A program made the position numbers and the translations under genes. A stretch of 64,000 nt of DNA from JAPLJU01 sp036725345 (GTDB lineage Bacteria > Desulfobacterota > Syntrophia > Syntrophales > UBA2192): positions 1 to 64,000 of the forward strand of contig DAIMEJ010000001.1 in the NCBI GenBank assembly GCA_036725345.1. Reading direction: 5' to 3'. This document shows, piece by piece, positions 7,430 to 15,932 of this stretch. The notes under the pieces are model-generated. The model was not told where the DNA came from. It ran no database searches and was given only the letters and a program-made list of their open reading frames with translations. The first letter of the stretch is position 1. Every line of letters begins with the position of its first letter.

Positions 7430-8149
7430 ATGAGCCAGGAAATGACGCCTGACGCGGGCGGCTCACAGACCCGGGCCGGTGTGCGCGGACCGCAGATCGC
7501 CCTCATTGTCATAGGCACCATCGTGGTGACCGCCGGACTGACCTACTGGTTTCTCAGCCAGTATGTTTTTTTGAAAGCGTTCAAGCCCGTCCAGCTGAAA
7601 CCCCAGGAAGAGCAGGTGCTCAACAGCAAGCTCCGGGCGGTTGGCTTCAGCGTGCAGGACGCCAGGGCCGATGTGAAGGACGCAAGGGGCGGGGCGAAGA
7701 GCACCAGGTCGGACGCGCCGCCGCTGGAGCCGGAACCCTACAGCGAAGTCGGCGCCAAGCGCGAGGTCGAGTTCAGCGAGCGGGAGCTGAACGCGATGCT
7801 GGCGAAGAATACCGATCTGGCACAAAAACTGGCCATCGACCTGTCCGACAATCTGGTCAGCGCGAAACTGCTTGTCCCTGTGGATGAGGATTTTCCCATA
7901 CTGGGCGGTAAGACGCTGCGCGCGAGTGCAGGGATGGAACTGGCTTACAGGGACAATCGGCCTGTCGTGGTGCTGAAGGGCGTCAGTATCATGGGCGTGC
8001 CGATGCCAAACGCCTGGCTGGGCAACCTGAAGGATGTCGACCTCGTCAAGGAGTTCGGCGGGAGCAAGGGCTTCTGGAAGACCTTCGCCGACGGTATCGA
8101 GTACATCCGTGTCGAGAACGGCCGGCTGCTGGTCAAACTGAAGAAATAA
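7430..8149 (+). CDS. conserved membrane-anchored hypothetical protein
   Basis: A 239-residue protein with a short cytoplasmic start, one transmembrane helix (about residues 23-45, IALIVIGTIVVTAGLTYWFL) and a soluble domain presumably outside the membrane. The C-terminal part carries the motifs FSERELNAMLAKN, LIPVDEDFP-like LLVPVDEDFP and GVPMPNAWLGNLKDVDLV. I recall similar sequences as uncharacterised proteins in Gram-negatives, sometimes mislabelled arginine N-succinyltransferase; I assign no enzyme function. A near-consensus promoter and a GAGGAG ribosome site support expression as a single gene. Confidence 0.7.
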   Translation: MSQEMTPDAGGSQTRAGVRGPQIALIVIGTIVVTAGLTYWFLSQYVFLKAFKPVQLKPQEEQVLNSKLRAVGFSVQDARADVKDARGGAKSTRSDAPPLEPEPYSEVGAKREVEFSERELNAMLAKNTDLAQKLAIDLSDNLVSAKLLVPVDEDFPILGGKTLRASAGMELAYRDNRPVVVLKGVSIMGVPMPNAWLGNLKDVDLVKEFGGSKGFWKTFADGIEYIRVENGRLLVKLKK

Positions 8150-8265
8150 TTGCCGGTTACAGTGAGGGGTTGTTCAGTTTCAAATCGTTCGACGCTTCGG
8201 GCTGTTGAGGACTCTCAAGACCGCTGCGGAGATATAAGCGGGGGAAAAGCCTGAAACCCCTTTTT

Positions 8266-10104
8266 CTACACGCCCGATCCTGTACGCTCTTCACGCCTTT
8301 TCATGGACATCCGGCGATTTTGGTCCAGCTCCATCTTCCGCAGGCGGATGTGGCGGGGGGTCACTTCCACGAGTTCGTCGGCGGCGATGAACTCGATGGA
8401 TTGTTCCAGGGACAGGATCCGTGGCGGCCTCAGTGTGACGGTGGCTTCCGATGTGGAACTCCGGACGTTGCTCAACTTTTTTTCCTTGATGATGTTCACG
8501 TTCAGGTCGCCGGTTCGGTTTCGCTCGCCGATGACCATCCCGCCGTAGACTTCCGTGCCCACCTCGACAAAAAGCTCCCCGCGGTCGGCCATGGCGAGGC
8601 TCGCGTAGGCGGTCACCTTCCCCACCCGGTCCGCCACCAGGGCGCCGTTGACCCTCTGGGGGATGGCGCCTGCCCATGGCTCGTAGCGCTCGAAGAGGGT
8701 GTTCATGACGCCGGCGCCTTTCGTATCCGTGAGGAAATGGTTCCGGAAGCCGATCAGACCCCGGGAAGGTACGATGAACTCCAGATTGACACGGCCATGG
8801 CCCCTGTTGACGAGGTTCACCATACGTCCCTTTCGAAGTGAAATCTTTTCCGTCACGATGCCGACATATTCCTCCGGGACGTCCAGGTAGAGCCGCTCGA
8901 AGGGCTCCAGGACCCTGTCGCCGTCTTTACGGCTGATCACGTTCGGTCGAGACACCATGAACTCGTGACCTTCCCGGCGCATGGTCTCGATGAGGATGGC
9001 CATCTGGAGCTCTCCGCGGCCGCAGACTTCGAAAGCGTCGGGACGGTCGGGCAGGGCGCGTACACGCAGGGCAATGTTCTTCAGGGACTCCTGCTCCAGC
9101 CTGGCGCGAAGGTGCCGGGAGGTCAGGAATTTTCCCTCGAGTCCCGCAAAGGGGCTGTTGTTCACATAATAGATCATGGATACCGTCGGCTCGTCGATGG
9201 AAATCCGGGGAAGGGGCCTCGGATTCTCCAGGGAGGATATGGTATCCCCGATGCTGATATTCTCGACACCGGCAACAGCCACGATATCCCCCGACTCGAC
9301 CCTCTCCTCCGGTTTCTTTTTGAGGCCGTGGAAACTGTAAAGGGCGGTGAATTTGATGCCGGGGGTATTCCCCTCCTTCCCGCAGAGGGTGTAGACGCCG
9401 TTCTTCTCCAGGGTTCCGTTGATCATCCGTCCGATGCCGATCTGCCCCACGTAGGAATCGTAATCGAGATTGGCGATGAGAAACTGGGGAAGATCCGCGT
9501 CATTCCCTTCGGGTCCCGGGATGCGGGTGATGATGGCCCGGAAGAGGTGACCCAGGTCCCGCGAATCGTCGCCCGGCTTGAGATGGGCCACGCCCCGCTT
9601 GGCATTGGTGTAGAGAACGGGGAATTCGATCTGCTCCTCCGAGGCATCGAGATCGATGAAGAGATCGTAAACCTCGTCAATCACTTCCTCGATTCGGGCG
9701 TCGGCGCGGTCGATCTTGTTCATCACGAGAATGACGGGCAGGCGCTTCTCCAGGGCTTTTCTGAGGACGAAACGCGTCTGGGGCAGGGGGCCCTCGCTGG
9801 CGTCGACCAGCAGGAGGGCGCCATCCACCATGTTCAGACTCCGCTCGACCTCCCCCCCGAAATCGGCGTGACCCGGTGTGTCGACAATGTTGATCTTCAC
9901 GCCGTCGTACCAGACGGTGGTGTTCTTCGCCATGATGGTGATCCCCTTCTCCCTTTCGAGGTCCATCGAATCGAGAACACGGTCGGCAACGGTCTGGTTG
10001 GCCCTGAAAATACCGCTTTGCCGCAGCATGCCGTCCACGAGCGTTGTTTTGCCGTGGTCCACGTGGGAGATGATGGCGATATTTCGTATGTTGTCTTTTC
10101 TCAT
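8266..10104 (-). CDS. typA: ribosome-associated translational GTPase BipA/TypA
   Basis: A full-length 612-residue TypA (BipA) protein, a translation-factor GTPase that binds ribosomes and helps 50S assembly and stress or low-temperature growth. The G domain is at the N-terminus: HVDHGKTTLVDG (G1), DTPGHADFGGEVER (G3) and NKIDRADAR (G4); beta-barrel, EF-G domain V-like and the TypA-specific C-terminal domains follow (GRGELQMAILIETMRREG in the middle). ATG at 10104 matches the family start MRKDNIRNIAIISHVDHGK. It is monocistronic, with one of the dispersed repeats in the intergenic space behind its start. Confidence 0.96.
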   Translation of the reverse strand: MRKDNIRNIAIISHVDHGKTTLVDGMLRQSGIFRANQTVADRVLDSMDLEREKGITIMAKNTTVWYDGVKINIVDTPGHADFGGEVERSLNMVDGALLLVDASEGPLPQTRFVLRKALEKRLPVILVMNKIDRADARIEEVIDEVYDLFIDLDASEEQIEFPVLYTNAKRGVAHLKPGDDSRDLGHLFRAIITRIPGPEGNDADLPQFLIANLDYDSYVGQIGIGRMINGTLEKNGVYTLCGKEGNTPGIKFTALYSFHGLKKKPEERVESGDIVAVAGVENISIGDTISSLENPRPLPRISIDEPTVSMIYYVNNSPFAGLEGKFLTSRHLRARLEQESLKNIALRVRALPDRPDAFEVCGRGELQMAILIETMRREGHEFMVSRPNVISRKDGDRVLEPFERLYLDVPEEYVGIVTEKISLRKGRMVNLVNRGHGRVNLEFIVPSRGLIGFRNHFLTDTKGAGVMNTLFERYEPWAGAIPQRVNGALVADRVGKVTAYASLAMADRGELFVEVGTEVYGGMVIGERNRTGDLNVNIIKEKKLSNVRSSTSEATVTLRPPRILSLEQSIEFIAADELVEVTPRHIRLRKMELDQNRRMSMKRREERTGSGV

Positions 10105-10294
10105 CAGTGTCTTTTCTCCGGATTATCCGGTCTTTCTTCTCGCGGGAGGTAAAAATGTGGACAGCATTCCCGCTAAGCAATAAAGCCACCGAAGTCCCGA
10201 AGAGGCGGTGGCCGACCTGCGTATGAAATGCCCTGACCTTTCCTGAGGAGCGATTCTATATGACGACGCCCGCTGAATGTCAACGGTCAGATTT

Positions 10295-10352
10295 TGGGTC
10301 AGGCTTTGATGAGTTGATATTTCCCGGCGTGGAAAAGCAGCCTGTCCTCTTT
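10295..10352 (+). repeat. dispersed intergenic repeat, family 1, copy A
   Basis: One of four ~50-bp intergenic sequences with a shared pattern: GGTCAGGCTTTGAT, a GATATTTC core, and GGAAAAGCAGCCTG. The ends CAGGCT and AGCCTG are inverted repeats, and TTTCC/GGAAA inside can form a second stem. Other copies are at 13231, 22172 and 30031, all in the same orientation. Confidence 0.7.
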
Positions 10353-10376
10353 ATCCGTTAAGATCAGGCGGGAAAC

Positions 10377-10406
10377 GAAAAAAAACAGGGCCGAAAACGG
10401 CCCTGC
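10377..10406 (-). terminator. intrinsic terminator for the small membrane-protein operon
   Basis: CAGGGCCG pairs with CGGCCCTG around a four-base loop and on the minus strand is followed by eight T residues. It lies 37 bases past the stop codon of the gene at 10443-10751. Confidence 0.85.
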
Positions 10407-10442
10407 TGCGATAAGGTCTAAGCTCGATGGATGTCCCATCGG

Positions 10443-10751
10443 CTAGTGCCGGAAGGTAATACCCGTCCTCATCAGATCCCTGAGCGCCTTCCTTTCGTTC
10501 GGGGGAATGAGGCCGGCATTCAGCCTGTCCTGCATCTCCATGGCTTTCCGACACAGTCTGCCGATAATGAAGAGGATGGCGAGGAGGAAGAGTCCGAGCA
10601 TGAAGTAAGGCTCTGTCCTGAGCTGCTCGTCAATCAAAAGTCCGAGCCAGAAGGCGACAAACGATCCGGCAACAATCAAAAATCCCCAGGCGCCGAAAGC
10701 CAGGATGGCGGAGAGGATGCTTCCCTTGCGTACTTTAATTCCGATTCTCAT
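10443..10751 (-). CDS. small membrane protein, AtpZ-like
   Basis: A 102-residue protein with two predicted transmembrane helices (about residues 14-36 and 46-66) and a charged C-terminal tail. The segment GSFVAFWLGLLIDEQLRTEPYFMLGLFL resembles in layout the two-helix AtpZ/AtpI accessory proteins of F-ATPases, but no ATP synthase genes are near and identity is weak, so this is only a structural analogy. It is the second gene of a pair with 10801-11076 and is closed by a strong terminator. A ribosome site (GGGAC/GGAG-like) is modest. Confidence 0.6.
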   Translation of the reverse strand: MRIGIKVRKGSILSAILAFGAWGFLIVAGSFVAFWLGLLIDEQLRTEPYFMLGLFLLAILFIIGRLCRKAMEMQDRLNAGLIPPNERKALRDLMRTGITFRH

Positions 10752-10800
10752 GGTGTAGTCCCGGAGCCGGACGGTGCCGGCTCCTTTCGTTCATTTTTGT

Positions 10801-11076
10801 TTAGCCAATCAGGTTCTTCACAGTCTCGGCCACGGGGACCGTGCACAGCACCACGAGCACCGCATACATCGCGAAGCTGGCAACGGCTTCACTGAGGTAC
10901 AGTTTCTGGTATTTCTGCTTCAAGGAAATGATCGTCAGGCCCCCCACGATCAGGGCTCCCAGGTGGAAATAGGGAAAATTGTCGGCGCCTGCAGCCATGA
11001 ACTCTGCAAAGCTGAAGGTTGCGGTAATCAGAACGACTATTACGGTGAGTATCAGGGTAGAAAGTGTCTTTTTCAT
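10801..11076 (-). CDS. small membrane protein with signal-like N-terminus
   Basis: A 91-residue protein with three hydrophobic stretches (about residues 6-24, 36-52 and 64-82); the first resembles a signal peptide with a possible cleavage at FSFAEF. GAGGAGG precedes the ATG at 11076, so the upstream extension to 11136 is not used. It is followed 49 bases later by the second small membrane protein, and both probably share a transcript that ends at 10377. I do not recognise the family. The two-subunit arrangement could mean a small membrane complex. Confidence 0.6.
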   Translation of the reverse strand: MKKTLSTLILTVIVVLITATFSFAEFMAAGADNFPYFHLGALIVGGLTIISLKQKYQKLYLSEAVASFAMYAVLVVLCTVPVAETVKNLIG

Positions 11077-11293
11077 TTCGAGGTCCTCCTCGGTTTTTTT
11101 CGTATTTGCCCTTCTATATAGAAAAGAGCGTGCCATGATCAGGATAAACCGGGAGATATTTTACAAGTCATTGATTTGTAAAAGGAATAGGCGAAACATC
11201 CGTTACAGGTGGCCATCTTGAAGCGCCTCAAAAGGCCAATTTTTTAAAAGAAACGTTAAACCAGAGTGAACGAAATGATTAATGGAATGGGAA

Positions 11294-13120
11294 TCAGGAG
11301 GCCTGTGGCGGCTGTGCCGGCTGGCTCCCCATAAGGGCCAGAAGTTCCGTTCCCTCGATCTTTTCCTTCTGTAGCAGAAGCGTTGCACCCCTCTTGAGTA
11401 CGTCCCTTTTTTCCGTAAGGATCTCCCTGGCCTTCGCGTACTGGCCGTCGATGATGGTCTTGATCTCCCCGTCGATGATCTCCGCTGTGGCTTCGCTGTA
11501 ATCACCGCCCTCGGGGGATGCCATGTCGAGGAAGGGAGAGCGCTTCTCCCGGGCGAAGTAGACCTGTCCCACCTGGCCGCTCATGCCGTATTCCTTAACC
11601 ATGCTGCGGGCGATGTCGGTGGCGCGGGCAAGGTCGTTGTGAGCCCCCGTGGAAATGTCGCCGAAAACGATCTCTTCGGCGGCCCGGCCGCCCAGGAGGG
11701 AGGCGATCCGGTTGAGCAATTCCGTTCTTCTCAGGAGGAAGCGATCCTCCGTGGGGACCTGCATCGTGTACCCCAGGGCTGCGATGCCCCTCGGGATGAT
11801 GGAGATCTTCTGGACGGGGTCCGTCCCCGGGAGCGACAGGGCGACCAGCGCGTGCCCCACCTCATGGTGAGCGACGATTTCGCGTTCGTGCGGGTTGATG
11901 AGACGGTTTTTCTTTTCGAGGCCCGCGACAACACGCTCGATGGATTCGACAAACTCCGCCATCCCCACCTCTTTCTTGTTGTGACGCACGGCGAGCAGCG
12001 CCGCCTCGTTGACGAGGTTGGCGAGGTCGGCGCCGACCATGCCCGGCGTCATCCCGGCGATTTTTTCCAAGTCCACATCCGGGGCCAGCTTGACACGCCC
12101 GGCATGCACGTTCAGGATTTCCTCCCGTCCCTTCTTGTCGGGCCGGTCGACAAGGACATGGCGGTCGAAGCGCCCCGGTCTCAAAAGGGCCGGATCGAGG
12201 ATTTCGGGGCGGTTCGTGGCGGCCATAAGAATGACCCCCACATTGGGGTCAAACCCGTCCATCTCCGTCAGGAGCTGCTGAAGGGTCTGTTCCCGCTCGT
12301 CGTGACCGCCGCCCGGTATCCCGAATCCCCTGGCCTTCCCGAGGGCGTCGAGCTCGTCGATGAAGATGATGCAGGGGGCTTTCTGCTTGGCCTGCTCGAA
12401 GAGGTCGCGCACCCGCGCGGCGCCGAGACCTACGAACATCTCGACGAACTCGGAGCCGCTCAGGCTGAAGAAGGGCACACCGCTCTCGCCCGCCACGGCT
12501 TTGGCCAGCAGGGTCTTTCCCGTTCCCGGGGGCCCCACCAGGAGGATTCCCTTGGGGATCCGGCCGCCGAGTTCCGTGAACTTGCGGGGGTTTTTCAGGA
12601 ATTCGATTTCCTCCATCAATTCCTGTTTAGCCTCATCGACCCCGGCCACGTCCTTGAAGGTGATCTTGATTTCATTCTGCATGTACACTTTAGCCTTGCT
12701 CTTGCCGAGGGTCATGAAACCCGCCTGACCGCCGCCCATGCGCCTCATCAGGAAATACCAGAGGCCTACGAAAATGGCGATCGGGAAGACCCACGAGAAA
12801 ATATCCCGCAGGAAAGTGCTTTCGATCTCGCCCTTGAAACTAATCTGGTACTTGTCCAGCAGTTCCGAGATGTCGGAGTCCACCCGGACTGTCCGGAAAG
12901 ACTGCGTCTCTTCCGGTTTGCCCTCAACCTTCATCTTGCCCTCGATTCGGTTTGCCGTTATGGCCACCTCGGTGACTTTGCCTTCCTTGAGCAATTTCAA
13001 AAACTGGCTGTAAGGAATGACCTGGGAGCTGAGCGCGGTGGTGAGGTAGTTCTGGATGAGCAGGACAGCCCAGAGGGCCAACAGGATGTAGAGGATGGAA
13101 AATTTTTGTTCCTTTTTCAT
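11294..13120 (-). CDS. ftsH: ATP-dependent zinc metalloprotease FtsH
   Basis: A 608-residue membrane-bound AAA+ protease that degrades misfolded membrane proteins and regulatory substrates. Two membrane helices (about 7-25 and 108-125) flank a periplasmic domain. The AAA module has Walker A GPPGTGKT at 196-203, Walker B IIFIDELDALG at 251-261 and the second region of homology around NRPEILDPALLRPGRFDR. The zinc site HEVGH lies at 419-423. Length is slightly short of the E. coli enzyme, with a reduced C-terminal tail. It stands alone on the minus strand, next to the toxin-antitoxin pair; Lon or FtsH type proteases degrade antitoxins in general, but a direct link is only speculation. Confidence 0.96.
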   Translation of the reverse strand: MKKEQKFSILYILLALWAVLLIQNYLTTALSSQVIPYSQFLKLLKEGKVTEVAITANRIEGKMKVEGKPEETQSFRTVRVDSDISELLDKYQISFKGEIESTFLRDIFSWVFPIAIFVGLWYFLMRRMGGGQAGFMTLGKSKAKVYMQNEIKITFKDVAGVDEAKQELMEEIEFLKNPRKFTELGGRIPKGILLVGPPGTGKTLLAKAVAGESGVPFFSLSGSEFVEMFVGLGAARVRDLFEQAKQKAPCIIFIDELDALGKARGFGIPGGGHDEREQTLQQLLTEMDGFDPNVGVILMAATNRPEILDPALLRPGRFDRHVLVDRPDKKGREEILNVHAGRVKLAPDVDLEKIAGMTPGMVGADLANLVNEAALLAVRHNKKEVGMAEFVESIERVVAGLEKKNRLINPHEREIVAHHEVGHALVALSLPGTDPVQKISIIPRGIAALGYTMQVPTEDRFLLRRTELLNRIASLLGGRAAEEIVFGDISTGAHNDLARATDIARSMVKEYGMSGQVGQVYFAREKRSPFLDMASPEGGDYSEATAEIIDGEIKTIIDGQYAKAREILTEKRDVLKRGATLLLQKEKIEGTELLALMGSQPAQPPQAS

Positions 13121-13230
13121 GACGGGTTCCTCACGACGGTGGATTGTTGTGTTATGATTCAGTGAAGACGGGGCCGTGTCATCTATTTCAACGTGTTTCT
13201 AAACGGAAAAGAATCAGGTTTCGTAATCCG

Positions 13231-13280
13231 ACTTTGATGATTCTATATTTCTTGGAGCGAAAAAGCAGCCTGTCTCCTTT
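13231..13280 (+). repeat. dispersed intergenic repeat, family 1, copy C
   Basis: This copy reads CTTTGATGATTCTATATTTC then GCGAAAAAGCAGCCTGTC, aligned over its whole length with the copy at 10295. It lacks the 5' CAGGCT arm seen in the other copies. It lies between ftsH and the toxin gene. Confidence 0.6.
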
Positions 13281-13319
13281 GTTTTTCTGCCGGAGCTATT
13301 CATCCCCGGATTGTGACCG

Positions 13320-13583
13320 CTATCCTTTGGTCCTGCAAGCATCCCGCCTGTGGCCGACCTTGACAACAGTGACCTTCAGGGCATCATCGTCAATCTCATA
13401 GATGATTCCGTAGATCCCCCGGCGCAATCGATACCGTTCCTGTCCGGAGAGTTTTTCACATCCGGCGGGACGGGGGTCCGCCAGCTGTTCGAAGCATTTC
13501 AGGATATGCCGGACGTCCTGCCGGGGAAGGGCCCGAAGATCTTTGGACACAGACTTCTTGAAGAAAAGTTCATATCTTCCCAT
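13320..13583 (-). CDS. RelE/ParE-family toxin
   Basis: An 87-residue toxin of the RelE/ParE superfamily, which includes ribosome-dependent mRNA interferases and gyrase poisons. The pattern is typical: YELFFKKSVSKDLRALP at the N-terminus, then KLSGQERYRLRRGIYGIIYEI and VVKVGHRRDACR at the C-terminus. RLRRGIYGIIYEID with the closing GHRRD motif favours the RelE subgroup. The gene overlaps the 3' end of the antitoxin by 14 bases, the standard translational coupling with antitoxin first. Neutralisation by the adjacent RHH antitoxin is inferred from that arrangement. Confidence 0.9.
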   Translation of the reverse strand: MGRYELFFKKSVSKDLRALPRQDVRHILKCFEQLADPRPAGCEKLSGQERYRLRRGIYGIIYEIDDDALKVTVVKVGHRRDACRTKG

Positions 13584-13803
13584 GTTTCTTGAGGTCTCTC
13601 AGAAACGCTTCATAGGTCATTTCCGGTTCGCGGACACGCGCGTCAAAGGCCGAAAGATCCTCCTGGTCTTCGCGAAAGGCCATCCGCACAGCCTCGTTGA
13701 CGAGATCGGTCATGGACCGCCCCGTATGGAGCGCCTTGAGACGCAAGGCGTGGTGAAGCTTGGGATCCAGATAAATCGTTGAACGTTTTGCCGATTCGCT
13801 CAT
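13570..13803 (-). CDS. ribbon-helix-helix antitoxin
   Basis: A 77-residue antitoxin with an N-terminal ribbon-helix-helix DNA-binding fold (KRSTIYLDPKLHHALRLKA, then GRSMTDLVNEAVRMAF) and an acidic C-terminal half that should wrap the toxin. GAGG lies a few bases upstream of the ATG at 13803. It is the first gene of the pair and presumably binds the 20-bp palindrome 24 bases upstream of its start to repress the operon, alone or with the toxin. Confidence 0.9.
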   Translation of the reverse strand: MSESAKRSTIYLDPKLHHALRLKALHTGRSMTDLVNEAVRMAFREDQEDLSAFDARVREPEMTYEAFLRDLKKHGKI

Positions 13804-13827
13804 TTTATTACCTCCGATAGCAGCGTA

Positions 13828-13847
13828 ACATCATAACATTATGATGT
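13828..13847. promoter_or_regulatory. palindromic operator of the toxin-antitoxin operon
   Basis: ACATCATAA and TTATGATGT form a perfect 9-bp inverted repeat with a two-base spacer, 24 bases upstream of the antitoxin ATG. RHH antitoxins bind such palindromes over the promoter, so this is the likely autoregulatory site. Confidence 0.75.
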
Positions 13848-13943
13848 CAAACAGGGGTTATCGGGGAGAAACGGGGACAGGCTGGTTTTCACTGTCACGG
13901 TCCTGACACGCTATCAGCAAGCCATGAAAGCTGTCGCATCCCG

Positions 13944-13994
13944 CCTGTCGGAGGAAATACCTGTTGAATAGGACCCTTGTTATTTGATAATCGG
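13944..13994 (+). repeat. dispersed intergenic repeat, family 2, copy 1
   Basis: GAAATACCTGTTGAATAGGACCC and its surroundings match a segment at 19953-20005 (26 of 30 core bases by eye: 4 differences). Both copies lie in intergenic DNA, here just upstream of the permease gene. Confidence 0.6.
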
Positions 13995-14017
13995 ACAGCA
14001 GGCAGGAGGGTGCCGTG

Positions 14018-15553
14018 ATGAAAGGAGGGGGCGTGAGCAGCCAGAGGAGGTTCTGGGGGGAGGCGACCGCCTTTTTCGCCCTTTTTTTCGACAACCTCGG
14101 GGTGGTGGTCTTTCTGAGTTCCATCCTCATGATCACCTTCAACTACCCCGCGGATATCATCCTGACCCGGATGATTCCGGGGACGGCCATCGGGGTTTTC
14201 TTCGGCGATCTCGTCTATACGTACCTGGCCGTCCGGCTCCAGAAGAAAACGGGCCGGACGGGTGTCACCGCCATGCCCCTCGGGCTTGATACCCCCTCAT
14301 CCATCGGTCTCGTCTATGCCGTGCTCGGGCCCGCCTACGTTGCCACGCGGGACGCGGAGTTAACCTGGCACATCGGTGTGGCCACCCTCTTCATGATCGG
14401 TGTTGTGAAGGTCATCACGTCCTTTTGCGGCGCGTGGGTTCAGCGCATCATCCCCACGGCCGGCCTCCTGGGGTCCATCGCCGGGGTGGGGCTTTTGCTT
14501 CTCGGGTTCCTCCCCCTTGTGGAGATCTTCAATGAGGTTGTCGTGGGCATGGTGGCCCTGGGGCTTATTTTCGCCGCCCTCCTGGGCCGGATGCAGCTGC
14601 CCGGCCGCATGCCCGGGGTGCTGGTGGCGGTGCTCCTGGGAACTGCAATCCATTTCATCCTCGGGTACAGCGGATACCTGCCGGAGTTCAGGGCACCGTC
14701 CTTCGAGATCACCCTGTGTCTCCCGGTTTTCTCCGTCGATTTCCTCAGGACCCTGCCGCAGAGCATTCAGTACCTGCCCATCGCGATCCCTTTCGGCATC
14801 ATGACCATCATCGGCGGGATCAACAATACCGAGAGCGCGCGCCTGGCGGGGGATGACTACCGAACACGGGACATCCTCCTGACCGAGGCATTCACATCCC
14901 TGGCGGCCGCGTTCTTCGGCGGCGTGGCGCAGACGACACCCTATATCGGCCACCCGGCGTACAAGAAAATGGGCGCCACCTACTGGTACACGCTCCTGAC
15001 CGGGCTGCTGGTCGGCATCGCCGCCGTCACGGGGCTCCTGTCCCTGTTCGTGGGCCTCATCCCTCGCGCGGTACTGGCCCCGATTTTCATCTTTATCGGC
15101 TTCGAGATTGTCCACCAGGCCTACAAGGAGACACCCGCAGCCCATTCGCCGGCCGTGAGTTTCAGCTTCATGCCGGTCATCGCGAACCTCGTCATTATCA
15201 TTCTTGGCCAATTCCTGGGCGCGCTGGAAGTCGCGGCTGACCGGCTGCCGCCGCATCTGCAGCTCCTGTTTCGGACACTGACCATGCTCAGCAACGGCTT
15301 CATTGTGACGGCGCTGCTCTGGGGCAGCATGCTGGCCTTTGTGATCGACCGAAGGCCGAGGCTCGCCGCCCTTTGCACAATGACCTGCGCTTTTTTAAGC
15401 CTCTTCGGAATCATCCATTCCGTGTTGCCGACCGGGGCGGTCTATCTGCCCTGGGGGGTTGCATCGCACGCCCATTACACGGTCGCTCTGGCCTATGTGC
15501 TTCTCTCGGGCGTTTTACTGACCCTCGCCGGCCGATTCGGCAGTCAGGATTAA
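14018..15553 (+). CDS. xanthine/uracil/AzgA-type (NCS2-like) permease
   Basis: A 511-residue integral membrane protein with about 12 hydrophobic helices in two inverted repeats, resembling the NCS2/AzgA nucleobase transporter fold. Typical points are the early FFDNLGVVVFLSS helix, the GIMTIIGGINNTESARLAGDDY segment that resembles the substrate-binding half-helix and the conserved region after TM8, and FFGGVAQTTPYIGHPAY which parallels the AzgA motif. Transport of a nucleobase or organic anion by proton symport is the family expectation; the substrate is unknown. CAGGAGGG lies before ATG 14018; a GTG at 14015 overlaps and a GTG at 14033 is an alternative with AAAGGAGGGG very close to it. Confidence 0.75.
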   Translation: MKGGGVSSQRRFWGEATAFFALFFDNLGVVVFLSSILMITFNYPADIILTRMIPGTAIGVFFGDLVYTYLAVRLQKKTGRTGVTAMPLGLDTPSSIGLVYAVLGPAYVATRDAELTWHIGVATLFMIGVVKVITSFCGAWVQRIIPTAGLLGSIAGVGLLLLGFLPLVEIFNEVVVGMVALGLIFAALLGRMQLPGRMPGVLVAVLLGTAIHFILGYSGYLPEFRAPSFEITLCLPVFSVDFLRTLPQSIQYLPIAIPFGIMTIIGGINNTESARLAGDDYRTRDILLTEAFTSLAAAFFGGVAQTTPYIGHPAYKKMGATYWYTLLTGLLVGIAAVTGLLSLFVGLIPRAVLAPIFIFIGFEIVHQAYKETPAAHSPAVSFSFMPVIANLVIIILGQFLGALEVAADRLPPHLQLLFRTLTMLSNGFIVTALLWGSMLAFVIDRRPRLAALCTMTCAFLSLFGIIHSVLPTGAVYLPWGVASHAHYTVALAYVLLSGVLLTLAGRFGSQD

Positions 15554-15662
15554 ATTAGAGCTTTCTGCCTGCCCGGACGGGACACTATCTGCAGCGTGAA
15601 AGCGGGATTCGCGCAAGTGGATGAAGGTCTATTTTCTTGACATGAAAATTTTGATGCGTTAG

Positions 15663-15932
15663 GTGTCAGTCATGGTCCGTCCCTTGCGCATAGAATGTCT
15701 TGGCGCTGGTTACCATGTTACCGGCCGTGGGAATGGAAGAAAATCCGTCTTCAGAGAACATTGTAACCGCGAGGACTTTCTGGAGACGCTTTATCAGGTC
15801 AAACCCCCGCTACCACCGGTTCTGCCACGCCCGTCGTTACCTCCATCCGTCGTATATGCATGTCGAAGATGCCGAAAAAATAGACCGGCCTCCGCAGTGG
15901 GAACCCTTTGTGGGGTGAGAGGCAATTTATGA
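15663..15932 (+). pseudogene. remnant of REP-associated tyrosine transposase (RAYT/Y1_Tnp)
   Basis: The first ~45 codons, from the GTG at 15663 or ATG 15672, read MVRPLRIECLGAGYHVTGRG and then FREHCNREDFLETLY, the N-terminal signature of Y1_Tnp/TnpA_REP transposases (PRPLRIEYPGAxYHVTxRGN). Past ~15800 the sequence loses likeness to the family: the HUH histidine pair, the DNHYHLL-type motif and the catalytic tyrosine are absent, and the open frame turns proline/arginine-rich before its stop. I read it as a truncated copy. RAYT enzymes move REP-like palindromes, which is relevant to the repeats found in this window. Confidence 0.7.

Noticed and set aside
8965..10152. Plus-strand open frame of 395 codons opposite typA
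   Set aside because: Antisense shadow of the conserved TypA G domain and barrel.
11639..13165. Plus-strand open frame of 508 codons opposite ftsH
   Set aside because: Antisense shadow of FtsH; no family likeness.
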